Of a stretch of 42,690 nucleotides of DNA, positions 1 through 7,223 are shown piece by piece; the first letter of the stretch is position 1; every line of letters starts with the position of its first letter. A program made the translations under genes and the position numbers. Under the pieces are notes generated by a model. That model saw only the letters and a program-made list of their open reading frames with translations. It had not been told where the DNA came from and did no database searches. This DNA is from Collinsella aerofaciens (GTDB taxonomy: Bacteria; Actinomycetota; Coriobacteriia; Coriobacteriales; Coriobacteriaceae): NCBI RefSeq assembly GCF_015553355.1, contig NZ_JADNGN010000014.1:1-42690 (forward strand), in the 5' to 3' direction.

Positions 1-263
1 CTGGGCTTGATCATCTTCGAGACGGCGCCGACCACGCAGTCGACCCCCAGGCCGGAGAGCCTCTTCTGCAGGTCGAAGCCCGTGACCCCGGACTCGTACA
101 CGCACCTGGCCCTGGGGTCCACGGAACGGACCCACTCCGCGACGGCGCCGGCGTCGTAGCCGAAGGTCGCGCAGCGCACCTCCCCGGTCATGACGTCGAG
201 GGAGACGGCCTTTATCGAGCGGGCGTGGACGTCGAGGCCGACGAAGGTGGTAGTATCGAGCAT
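1..263 (-). CDS. IS110-family transposase, N-terminal part (cut by window edge)
   Basis: The minus-strand reading from the ATG at 263 runs open to the window edge and gives about 87 residues. It begins with an RNase H/RuvC-like segment, FVGLDVHARS near residue 8, followed by YESGVTG near residue 65. In the IS110 DEDD transposase (recombinase) family, the Asp of GLDVH and the Glu of YESG are the first two acidic active-site residues. The protein excises and inserts its own element, guided in the studied members by an RNA encoded next to it. A purine-rich GGAAGGGG precedes the ATG. The second half, including the C-terminal domain with the catalytic serine, lies outside the window, so intactness cannot be judged. 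The family call rests on these two motifs and the size and position of the start. Confidence 0.85.
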   Translation of the reverse strand, partial: MLDTTTFVGLDVHARSIKAVSLDVMTGEVRCATFGYDAGAVAEWVRSVDPRARCVYESGVTGFDLQKRLSGLGVDCVVGAVSKMIKP

Positions 264-360
264 GGGAGCCCCTTCCATGAATGCGGCGTGGCCGCCGCGG
301 CTGAATTAGACACTCACCATTGTCGGCCTAATCCGCGGTCTTTCATGCAGCAGGGGCTCT
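264..360 (-). ncRNA. Candidate bridge RNA / structured leader of the IS110 element
   Basis: The non-coding stretch directly upstream of the transposase start is highly self-complementary. The outer pair is GAGCCCC at 266-272 with GGGGCTC at 353-359, continued inward by CATGAA at 276-281 with TTCATG at 342-347. The inner pair is CCGCGG at 295-300 with 333-338, stacked on ATTAG at 305-309 with CTAAT at 328-332, closing an 18-nt loop. A competing small hairpin, GCGGC at 283-287 with GCCGC at 291-295, is also possible. IS110-type elements encode their guide (bridge) RNA in the non-coding end upstream of the recombinase, so position and folding both fit. The guide loops cannot be assigned without the other end of the element and its target. 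Confidence 0.5.
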
Positions 361-417
361 CAATGTTTTTATGTCCTGCTCATATCGTCTGTGCCGGCGG
401 GTGGGGACACTCCTTCG

Positions 418-1836
418 CTAGAAGATTCGGCGCAGGTCTCCGCGGTTGAGGGCTTCGTCGAAGAGGTGCTTGAATACCACGCTGCCGTGCAGGCCGTCGT
501 GCTCGAACTCGTTGGTCACCCAGGCATGCGAGTTGCCCACGCGGCTGAGCGTATCAAGCTGCAGGCCCGAATCCACGTACATGTCGTCGAAATACACCGC
601 GGCCTGCAGGGGCACCTCGTTGCACGCCAGTCGTTGCGGGTCGTAGATCTTGTCCCAGCTGGTGTCTTCCATTAGTAGGTCCATGGCGGGCTTGAAGGGC
701 TTGAGCTCGGGCATCTGCTCGAACATCCACGGGAACATGGCCTCGCCGGTAAACATGAGCGGGCGCGCGAGCGTGTCGAACTCGGCGCGGTGCGCCTTCT
801 CTTCTGCCGCGGCCCAGCGGATGGGCATGGTGTCGCCGTCGGCGTAGATGAACTCCTGCAGCGTCCAGTACAGCGGATTCGTGCGTGTGCTGGTGCGCTC
901 GAAGGCGTGCATCAAAAAGCTGTCGGATACCGAGGAACCGCAGCTCAACGTACCGTCGCCATCAACAAACGCGTGGTCGATAATCCAGTGCATGCGCTCA
1001 AAGCTCGGCTTCATGCCAAAGTCGCTGCCCATGAGCTGCAGGCGCTCGACCGTCATCGGCGAGCCGTCGGGCAGTGCGGGCTTTTGCTCCTCGAGGGCAT
1101 CTGCCAGGGCCGCCACGCGTTCGACGTCGGCGGGGTAGCGGTCATAATACTGCTGGGTCTTGGCCGCCATGCGCGGGAAGGTGTGCGCGTAGACCTCGCT
1201 GGCGCTCGCCGGCACGTGCGGAATGCCGCCGCAGGTAAAGCTTGCCGTTACGCCCTCGGGGAAAAGCGATAGATAGCTCAACGTCAAAAAGCCGCCGTAG
1301 CTCTGCCCGAGTGTGACCCAGGGCTTGCCGCCAAAGCCCACCAGGCGCAGGTACTCAAAGTCGCGCACGATGGAACTGGCGAGGTGGCGCTTGAGAAAGT
1401 CCGCCTGCGAGCGTGCGGCATCGGCTCCTGCTGCCTCGGCGCGATCGCCCAGAGCCGCGATCGTACGCCCGTCTACGCAGCTGCTGCGCCCGGTACCTCG
1501 CTGGTCGGGCAGCACGACGCGGAAATGCTTGACGGCCTCCTCGATCCAGCCATCGCTTGTGGGCGACAGCGGACGCGGGCTCTCGCCGCCGGGGCCGCCC
1601 TGCAAAAAGAGGAGGAGCGGCAAGTCGTCGTTAATGCGGTCGGGCGCGCAAACCACGCGGTAGAAGAGCTTGATGCTTTCGGGTGCACCGGCGATGGGCG
1701 CCGGCATTGCGCCGCGGCGCATGGTACTGCCGACGGCCAAAAGCATGGGCTCCAGGCCGCGCCAGTCGAGGGGGACGTCGATGCTGTGGTCCTCGACGTA
1801 GAGGCCGGGGACGTGGTACGAAGTGATGAGCGCCAT
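418..1836 (-). CDS. Alpha/beta hydrolase, proline iminopeptidase-like (peptidase family S33)
   Basis: A 472-residue cytoplasmic hydrolase of the S33 type, whose members release N-terminal proline or other residues from peptides. GGPGG at about 80-84 is the oxyanion-hole HGGPG-like motif. DQRGTG at 111-116 follows, and GQSYGG holds the nucleophilic serine at about 179. A late FEHDGLHGS segment probably carries the catalytic histidine. The ORF can be extended to 1917, but that start has no ribosome site and leaves only 31 bp to proA. The ATG at 1836 has GGAAG six bases upstream and begins with typical family sequence, so it is preferred. The 3' end lies just inside the IS110 flank and looks complete. 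Substrate is not predictable from sequence. Confidence 0.85.
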   Translation of the reverse strand: MALITSYHVPGLYVEDHSIDVPLDWRGLEPMLLAVGSTMRRGAMPAPIAGAPESIKLFYRVVCAPDRINDDLPLLLFLQGGPGGESPRPLSPTSDGWIEEAVKHFRVVLPDQRGTGRSSCVDGRTIAALGDRAEAAGADAARSQADFLKRHLASSIVRDFEYLRLVGFGGKPWVTLGQSYGGFLTLSYLSLFPEGVTASFTCGGIPHVPASASEVYAHTFPRMAAKTQQYYDRYPADVERVAALADALEEQKPALPDGSPMTVERLQLMGSDFGMKPSFERMHWIIDHAFVDGDGTLSCGSSVSDSFLMHAFERTSTRTNPLYWTLQEFIYADGDTMPIRWAAAEEKAHRAEFDTLARPLMFTGEAMFPWMFEQMPELKPFKPAMDLLMEDTSWDKIYDPQRLACNEVPLQAAVYFDDMYVDSGLQLDTLSRVGNSHAWVTNEFEHDGLHGSVVFKHLFDEALNRGDLRRIF

Positions 1837-1948
1837 GTGATGCTTCCATTCGTTGCGGTGTTTCGGGTTGACCAATTCTACCGCCGCGGGCGAGGCCATG
1901 CACAAATCGGCTACCATGGTTGCAAACTTCTAGGAGAAAGGGCCGCCC

Positions 1949-3235
1949 ATGTCGGTCGATATAGCCACGTATGTCCACGATCTTGCCGTTGCCGCCAAGG
2001 CAGCGTCGGCCTCGCTTGCCACGGCGAGCGATGAGCAGCGCCAGGAGGCCGTGCGCGCCATGGCCGCAGCACTGCGCAACGGTGTCGACTCCATCGTCGC
2101 CGCCAACGAGCTCGACATGTCCGCCGCGCGCGATGCGGGCACTTCGGCCGGACTGCTCGATCGCCTGCTGCTGACGCCTGAGCGCGTCGAGGGCATGGCC
2201 GCCGGCCTGGAAAAGCTCGCCGAGCTGCCCGATCCCGTGGGCCGCGTGCTCGACCACCGCGTGCTTGCAAGCGGCGTGGACCTGACCCGTGTGAGTGTTC
2301 CGCTGGGCCTGGTCGCTATGGTCTACGAGGCGCGCCCCAACGTGACGGCCGACGCCGCGGGCATCTGCATCCGTACCGGCAACGCCTGCATTCTGCGCGG
2401 CGGCTCGCTGGCCTATCACTCGTGTGCCATGATCGCCGAGCTGCTGGCCGATGCGCTCGAGGCCAAGGGCTTCCCGCGCGAGGCCGTGTCGATGATCGAG
2501 TCCACCGACCGCGAGGCCACTGGCGAGCTCATGAAGCTCCGCGGTATTGTCGACGTACTCATTCCGCGCGGCGGTGCAGGCCTGATCCAGCGCTGCGTGC
2601 GTGAGTCGCTTGTGCCGGTGATCGAGACGGGCACGGGCAACTGCCACATCTACGTGCATGAATCCGCCGACTTTGATAAGGCGCTCAACATTATCGTTAA
2701 TGCCAAGACCCAGCGCGTAGGCGTGTGCAATGCCGCCGAGTCGCTGCTGGTCGACCGTGCTGTGGCCGATGCGTTTTTGCCCGCAGTCGTGGCCGTGCTG
2801 CATGACCACGGCGCGCTCATTCACGGCGACGAGGCAACCTGCGCCGCATGCGCCGATGCCGGGCTTGCCGAGGGTGATGACTACGTCGCCGCGACTGAGG
2901 AGGACTGGGGTCGCGAGTACCTGGCGCTCGAGATGAGCGTGAAGGTCGTGGCAAGCGAGGACGAGGCCATCGCACACATCAACCGCTACGGCACGATGCA
3001 CTCCGAGGCCATCATTGCCGAGGACACGGATGCTTGCGAGCGCTTCCTGGATGCGGTCGATGCCTCGGCCGTGTACGCCAACGCCAGCACGCGCTTCACC
3101 GACGGCGGCGAGTTTGGCCTGGGCGCCGAGATCGGCATCTCGACCCAAAAGCTCCACGCCCGCGGCCCCTTCGCCGCCGAGGCCCTCACCACTTACAAAT
3201 ACAAGCTCCGAGGCACCGGCCAGGTCCGCCCCTAA
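1949..3235 (+). CDS. proA: Glutamate-5-semialdehyde dehydrogenase (gamma-glutamyl phosphate reductase)
   Basis: The 428-residue product catalyses the second step of proline synthesis: NADPH-dependent reduction of gamma-glutamyl phosphate to glutamate-5-semialdehyde. Length matches the family. YEARPNVTADA at 126-136 and GNACILRGG at 144-152 are ProA signatures. The nucleophilic cysteine sits in RVGVCNAAES at residue 260. AGGAGAAAGG lies a good distance before the ATG. No proB (glutamate 5-kinase) is adjacent, so the pathway genes are either split in this genome or proB lies outside the window. The gene is divergent from the hydrolase and ends in a strong hairpin shared with the opposing HD-domain gene. 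Confidence 0.95.
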   Translation: MSVDIATYVHDLAVAAKAASASLATASDEQRQEAVRAMAAALRNGVDSIVAANELDMSAARDAGTSAGLLDRLLLTPERVEGMAAGLEKLAELPDPVGRVLDHRVLASGVDLTRVSVPLGLVAMVYEARPNVTADAAGICIRTGNACILRGGSLAYHSCAMIAELLADALEAKGFPREAVSMIESTDREATGELMKLRGIVDVLIPRGGAGLIQRCVRESLVPVIETGTGNCHIYVHESADFDKALNIIVNAKTQRVGVCNAAESLLVDRAVADAFLPAVVAVLHDHGALIHGDEATCAACADAGLAEGDDYVAATEEDWGREYLALEMSVKVVASEDEAIAHINRYGTMHSEAIIAEDTDACERFLDAVDASAVYANASTRFTDGGEFGLGAEIGISTQKLHARGPFAAEALTTYKYKLRGTGQVRP

Positions 3236-3249
3236 CGCCCGCGCAAACA

Positions 3250-3290
3250 AAAACCACCACAAAGGTGCCTGTCCCCTTTGTGGTGGTTTT
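3250..3290. terminator. Bidirectional hairpin terminator, REP-like copy 1
   Basis: A perfect 15-bp stem, AAACCACCACAAAGG at 3251-3265 with its complement at 3275-3289, closes the loop TGCCTGTCC. It is flanked by A and T runs, so it can end proA (plus) and the HD gene (minus). The same hairpin recurs at 3960-4000 with only two base changes, which is more than two independent terminators would share. The repeat and its palindromic form resemble REP elements. Confidence 0.8.
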
Positions 3291-3305
3291 AGGTGGCGTG
3301 GGCGA

Positions 3306-3905
3306 TTAAGCCTGGAAGGTATCGCGGTCGGGGGCGAAGGACTGCATGGCCGCGATGGTACGGTCGAAGAGCTCGGGGAGCTCCCAACCCAACATCTCGG
3401 CGCCCTGCGAAATCACGTCGCGCGAGCAGCCGGCGGCAAAGCGCTTGTCCTTGAACTTCTTCTTGAGCGACTTGGTCGTAAAGTCCATAACGCTCTTGCT
3501 CGGGCGCATGATGACGGCAGCGCCGATCAGGCCGGTGAGCTCATCGCAGGCAAACAGGATCTTTTCCATCTGCAGCTCGGGTTTGGGCAGCGAGGTGTTG
3601 AAGTCGGACGTGTGCGTCTGGATGGCGCGAATGAGCTCGGGAGACGCACCTTCGCCCTCAAGAATCTCGGCAGCATAGATGGTGTGGTTCATGGGGTCGT
3701 CCTCATGCTCCTCCCAATCCAGGTCGTGCAGCAGACCGACGATGCCCCAAAACTCCTCGTTCTCGGGGTCGAACTCGCGCGCAAAGTAGCGCATAGTGCC
3801 CTCGACCGTCTCGCCATGGGTGATGTGGAACGGGTCCTTGTTGTGCTCGTTGAGCAGTTCGAACGCGCGGTCGCGGGTGATTCCGGCGGTAAGCGGCTCT
3901 GCCAT
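3306..3905 (-). CDS. HD-domain protein, predicted phosphohydrolase
   Basis: A 199-residue protein with the metal-binding HD motif in IVGLLHDLDWEEHE (His60-Asp61). His30 in FHITHGE and the later H-rich segment DDPMNHT (about 70-75) are further probable ligands. HD-superfamily proteins are mostly metal-dependent phosphohydrolases or phosphodiesterases acting on nucleotides. Stand-alone members of this size are usually annotated only as HD-domain hydrolases, so the substrate is open. AAGGAG lies seven bases before the ATG. The gene stands alone between two copies of the same hairpin repeat, convergent to proA and downstream of carD in the same direction. Confidence 0.8.
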   Translation of the reverse strand: MAEPLTAGITRDRAFELLNEHNKDPFHITHGETVEGTMRYFAREFDPENEEFWGIVGLLHDLDWEEHEDDPMNHTIYAAEILEGEGASPELIRAIQTHTSDFNTSLPKPELQMEKILFACDELTGLIGAAVIMRPSKSVMDFTTKSLKKKFKDKRFAAGCSRDVISQGAEMLGWELPELFDRTIAAMQSFAPDRDTFQA

Positions 3906-3959
3906 AGGAGACTCCTTGTGCTCGTGGGGATCGATAAGAATGAATACTACTAGAACAAG

Positions 3960-4000
3960 AAAACCACCACAAAGGTGCCTGTCTCCTTTGTGGCGGTTTT
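3960..4000 (-). terminator. Hairpin terminator of the carD-like gene, REP-like copy 2
   Basis: AAACCACCACAAAGG at 3961-3975 pairs with CCTTTGTGGCGGTTT at 3985-3999 (one G-U pair), with loop TGCCTGTCT. On the minus strand it is followed by TTTTCTTGTT, as expected for an intrinsic terminator 12 bp past the carD stop. It is a near copy of 3250-3290, in the same orientation. Confidence 0.75.
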
Positions 4001-4012
4001 GGCGCGGTTGGG

Positions 4013-4498
4013 TTAGTTGAGGGCGGCTTGGGCTAGGCGGGCTTCGGCGGCCTCCTCGGTGACGCCAAGGGCCACGGCGAACTCCTCGATGGAGCGGCGT
4101 TTGGCCTCCTTGAGTACGCGCATGTAGTAGGAGCTGGGTTTTTTATCAGCTTCCTCGGCCTGGCGAATGCGGTGCATCATGGTTTTTGCCACGCGGACCG
4201 TCTCGGGCGCGCCCAGCTTGAGCTGCTGCTTAAAGTGTGTCTCCTCAAGCGAGATGTTGCGCTCGGTAAAGGTGTCGCACTCAAGCTCGTCATAGTGGCT
4301 CAGCAGGTGCTCGGCATCTTGCTGCGAGATGGCGGCGTGCAAACGGTCGGCCTGCGCCACGGGGTACATGAGGATCGTCTGCGCATGTCCCTGCTTGGTC
4401 TCGAGCAGTAGCATGGGCTGCGGTGTGTCGTCCCTAAAACCGACGACGGTGCAGACTCCCTGACCCGGATGAATGACGTGTTGACCGATTGAGAACAT
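4013..4498 (-). CDS. CarD family transcriptional regulator
   Basis: A 161-residue protein that starts with MFSIGQHVIHPGQGVCTVVGF, the conserved opening of the CarD/CdnL RNA-polymerase-interacting domain (Tudor-like, about residues 1-60). The remaining helical part, with basic patches such as KEAKRRSIEEF, corresponds to the DNA-contacting C-terminal domain. Members bind the RNA polymerase beta subunit and stabilise open promoter complexes, and in actinobacteria they affect growth-rate-linked transcription. GGAGG precedes the ATG by five bases. An inverted repeat, ATACG with CGTAT, lies 15 bases upstream of the start and may be regulatory. The gene is monocistronic by its flanks. Confidence 0.9.
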   Translation of the reverse strand: MFSIGQHVIHPGQGVCTVVGFRDDTPQPMLLLETKQGHAQTILMYPVAQADRLHAAISQQDAEHLLSHYDELECDTFTERNISLEETHFKQQLKLGAPETVRVAKTMMHRIRQAEEADKKPSSYYMRVLKEAKRRSIEEFAVALGVTEEAAEARLAQAALN

Positions 4499-4504
4499 GC
4501 TACC

Positions 4505-4840
4505 TCCAACTTATACGAATTTACGTATGTCTAGAATAACACGCTGACGTGCGCAAACCCTTACTTTATGCAGGAAAAGCACACAACACCGATAGGTAAG
4601 AGTATTCGATAACAGGCGCAGCTCATTCACACCTTTATGCATTTTCAACGCCTGCATAATCTGCAGGCAGACTGGCATCTTTGAGTGACTCCATACAAGC
4701 TGTAGTCAATTTTGTGCATATGCAATATCGATTGGCTTTACCCTGCGACAGTGCCCGTCGCTTGTGATAGAGTGCTACAAACTCTGGCTTTTGCCCTACG
4801 AGTGACCAAGAGCTCGGGGGCTTTAACACAAGGAGGATCT
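4505..4840. other. Intergenic region between carD-like gene and argS
   Basis: No convincing gene. It holds a 7-bp inverted repeat, GCCTGCA at 4650-4656 with TGCAGGC at 4662-4668, and a perfect palindrome TGCATATGCA near 4714. Neither has a following T run, so they look regulatory rather than terminators. The argS promoter must lie here, but I could not pick a good -35/-10 pair. Confidence 0.4.
4513..4528. promoter_or_regulatory. Inverted repeat upstream of the carD-like gene
   Basis: ATACG at 4513-4517 and CGTAT at 4524-4528 form a 5-bp inverted repeat with a six-base AT-rich spacer, between the ribosome site and the likely promoter. It could be an operator; no protein is assigned. Confidence 0.3.
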
Positions 4841-6694
4841 ATGCCCGAGAAGATTGAAGAGCTGGTACGCGCTGCGCTTGCTGCGGCCCAGGAGGCCGGC
4901 GACCTTTCCGCATTTGAACTTGACGATTGCGCTATCGAGCGACCGGCTGACACTTCTCATGGCGAGTGGACCTCTACCATGGCCCTGAAGTCCGCCAAGC
5001 TGGCCCATTGCGCCCCGCGCAAGATCGCCGAGGCCATCGTTGCCCATATGCCCGAGGACCCCGCGATCGAGAAGGTCGAGATCGCAGGCCCCGGCTTCAT
5101 CAACTTCTACCTCTCCGTTGCCGTCAAGAATGCCATCTTTGGCGAGGCTCGCGAGAAGGGCATGGACTTCGCTAAGTCCAACGTCGGTGGTGGCCTGAAG
5201 ACCCAGGTCGAGTTCGTTTCCGCCAACCCCGTCGGCCCCATGCACATCGGTCACGGCCGCTGGGCCGCGCTGGGCGATTCGCTCTGCCGCGTTATGGACC
5301 ATGCCGGTTACGACATCCAGCGTGAGTTCTACATCAACGACCACGGCTCTCAGATGAACACCTTCGGCAACTCCATCAGCACGCGCTATATGCAGCTTGC
5401 CGACATCATCACCAAGCAGGGCGTGGATATCGACGAGGCTCACAAGCTGCTGATCGCAGACCGCGACGCCTTCGTTGCCGACGAGAACGACGAGCATCCC
5501 GAGACCCATCCGTACCAGGACAACTTTGCCGAGACCCTGGGCAAGGACTCCTATGGCGGCGACTACATTATCGACGAGGCCGCCGAGTTCTGGCGCACCG
5601 ACGGCGATAAGTGGGTCGAGGCCGATCCTCAGGAGCGCATGGAGAGCTTCCGCGAGCGCGGCTATGTGAAGATGGTCGACAACATGCGCGACCTCTGCCA
5701 CGCCGTCAATTGCGACTTCGATCGTTGGTACTCCGAGCGTTCGCTGTACGTGAAGGACACCGAGGGCGAGACCGCCGGCACCTCTGCCGTCGACCGCGCT
5801 TTTGAGAAGCTCGACAAGATGGGCTACCTCTACACCAAGGACGGCGCCCTGTGGTTCCGCTCCACCGACCTGGGCGATGACAAGGACCGCGTCCTGATCA
5901 AGTCCGACGGCGAGTACACCTACTTCGCCTCCGACGTTGCCTATCACTGGGATAAGTTCCAGCGCGTCGACCACGTCATCGACATCTGGGGTGCCGACCA
6001 CCACGGCTACATCGAGCGCGTCCGCTGCGTCTGCGACGCTCTTGGCTATCCCGGCAAGTTTGAGGTTCTGCTGGGCCAGCTCGTCAACCTGCTGCGCAAC
6101 GGCAAGCCCGTCCGTATGTCCAAGCGCAAGGGCACCATGGTGACCCTGCAGGAGCTCGTCGACGAGGTTGGCTCCGACGCCGCTCGTTACACGCTCATCT
6201 CCAAGAGCTCCAACCAGATGGTCGACTTCGATATCGAGGCCGTCAAGAAGCGCGACAACTCCAACCCGGTCTATTACGTGCAGTACGCTCACGCCCGCGT
6301 GTGCTCCATCCTGCGTCGTGCCGCTGACGTTACGCCCGAGCAGGCTGACGAGATGGGCATGAAGGCCGTTGCCGCCAAGGCCATCGGTGAGAACGTCGAT
6401 TACTCGCTGCTGACCGACCCGACCGAGCTCGCCCTTTCGCGTAAGCTCAACGAGCTCACCGACCTCATCGCCAGCTGCGCTCGCGACCGCGCTCCGTTCC
6501 GTCTGACGCACTTTGCCGAGGAGCTCGCCGGCGACTTCCACAGCTTCTATGCTGCCTGCCAGGTGCTGCCGAGCGAGGGCCGTCCCGTCGACCCCGAGCT
6601 TTCGCGTGCCCGTCTGGCCGCTTGCGACGCCGTCCGCGTGACGCTCGCCCTGGTTCTCACCCTCGTTGGCGTTTCCGCTCCCGAGCAGATGTAA
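4841..6694 (+). CDS. argS: Arginine--tRNA ligase
   Basis: A 617-residue class I aminoacyl-tRNA synthetase that charges tRNA-Arg with arginine in the cytoplasm. The HIGH signature is at about 135-138 within NPVGPMHIGHGRW, and the KMSKS-type loop is MSKRKG at 426-431. The C-terminal anticodon-binding DALR-type domain covers roughly the last 150 residues, with the arginyl-type start region (Add-1-like) at about 1-100. The open frame extends upstream, but the ATG at 4841 has AGGAGG six bases before it and begins with MPEKIEEL, so it is chosen. A strong intrinsic terminator follows 45 bp after the stop. Confidence 0.97.
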   Translation: MPEKIEELVRAALAAAQEAGDLSAFELDDCAIERPADTSHGEWTSTMALKSAKLAHCAPRKIAEAIVAHMPEDPAIEKVEIAGPGFINFYLSVAVKNAIFGEAREKGMDFAKSNVGGGLKTQVEFVSANPVGPMHIGHGRWAALGDSLCRVMDHAGYDIQREFYINDHGSQMNTFGNSISTRYMQLADIITKQGVDIDEAHKLLIADRDAFVADENDEHPETHPYQDNFAETLGKDSYGGDYIIDEAAEFWRTDGDKWVEADPQERMESFRERGYVKMVDNMRDLCHAVNCDFDRWYSERSLYVKDTEGETAGTSAVDRAFEKLDKMGYLYTKDGALWFRSTDLGDDKDRVLIKSDGEYTYFASDVAYHWDKFQRVDHVIDIWGADHHGYIERVRCVCDALGYPGKFEVLLGQLVNLLRNGKPVRMSKRKGTMVTLQELVDEVGSDAARYTLISKSSNQMVDFDIEAVKKRDNSNPVYYVQYAHARVCSILRRAADVTPEQADEMGMKAVAAKAIGENVDYSLLTDPTELALSRKLNELTDLIASCARDRAPFRLTHFAEELAGDFHSFYAACQVLPSEGRPVDPELSRARLAACDAVRVTLALVLTLVGVSAPEQM

Positions 6695-6739
6695 TCTGCG
6701 AGTCATTTGACCGTACAGACTTGGTTTAACTAAGCCTTG

Positions 6740-6773
6740 AAAGCCCGATCTCCCACGGAGGTCGGGCTTTTTT
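6740..6773 (+). terminator. Intrinsic terminator of argS
   Basis: AAAGCCCGA at 6740-6748 pairs with TCGGGCTTT at 6762-6770, extended inward by CTCC with GGAG, and is followed by a T run. Confidence 0.9.
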
Positions 6774-6817
6774 GCAAACGCCGACGTATTGACGAATTTG
6801 GAACTGCTGGAAATACG

Positions 6818-6967
6818 AAACTATGTCGATTTACTACGATGAATTGAGGTATTCCAACCACGCCGGCTTTTCGCTAAAAAGTGCAAGGCATCTACCTGCG
6901 GTTTTAGTTCAACAAGTTTCGGAGTGGTCGCGGTTGAGCGATTCATCGTAGTAAACCGCCATAGTTT
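6818..6967. repeat. 150-bp inverted-repeat element, possibly a MITE or structured RNA
   Basis: AAACTATG opens the element at 6818 and CATAGTTT closes it at 6967. The arms continue for about 45 bases with few mismatches, including a perfect 15-base TTTACTACGATGAAT stretch on the left that is inverted on the right. They enclose about 60 bases that include AAAAGTGCAAGGCAT. It has no coding capacity. No clear flanking target duplication is visible. Non-autonomous transposon, REP-type element and regulatory RNA are all possible. Confidence 0.65.
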
Positions 6968-7051
6968 TGGCGGAGGCAGTCAGATTTGTGGGTGTTAAAC
7001 CAAAGAGTGTCCCTTTTGACTAGTCGTTTAAGAACGTCCCCAATGACTAAG

Positions 7052-7079
7052 TTGCAGGTGGCGGCGGTTGTGTTACACT
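7052..7079 (+). promoter_or_regulatory. Probable rho promoter
   Basis: TTGCAG at 7052-7057 and TACACT at 7074-7079 are separated by 16 bases. Initiation near 7086 would give a leader of about 140 nt before rho. Long rho leaders are often used for autoregulation, but no specific element was identified. Confidence 0.5.
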
Positions 7080-7223
7080 AACGCTGCGTATATGACGCAA
7101 ATATCTCGATACAGATCAATGATGTCCGTCGGTATTTGACGGAGCTAGACTGTTTAGCCGCCCTGAAGGTTTATGCAGGGAGCATGTGATCACAGGGCTT
7201 GAAAAGAAAGTTGAGCAAACACT

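Noticed and set aside
1631-3262. 543-codon minus-strand frame opposite proA
   Set aside because: Antisense shadow of proA, with no domain resemblance.
4650-4668. GCCTGCA/TGCAGGC hairpin as a terminator
   Set aside because: No T run on either strand and no gene ends next to it.
4823-6706. 627-codon minus-strand frame opposite argS
   Set aside because: Shadow of argS caused by its codon bias; low-complexity Gly/Val/Leu-rich translation and no ribosome site.
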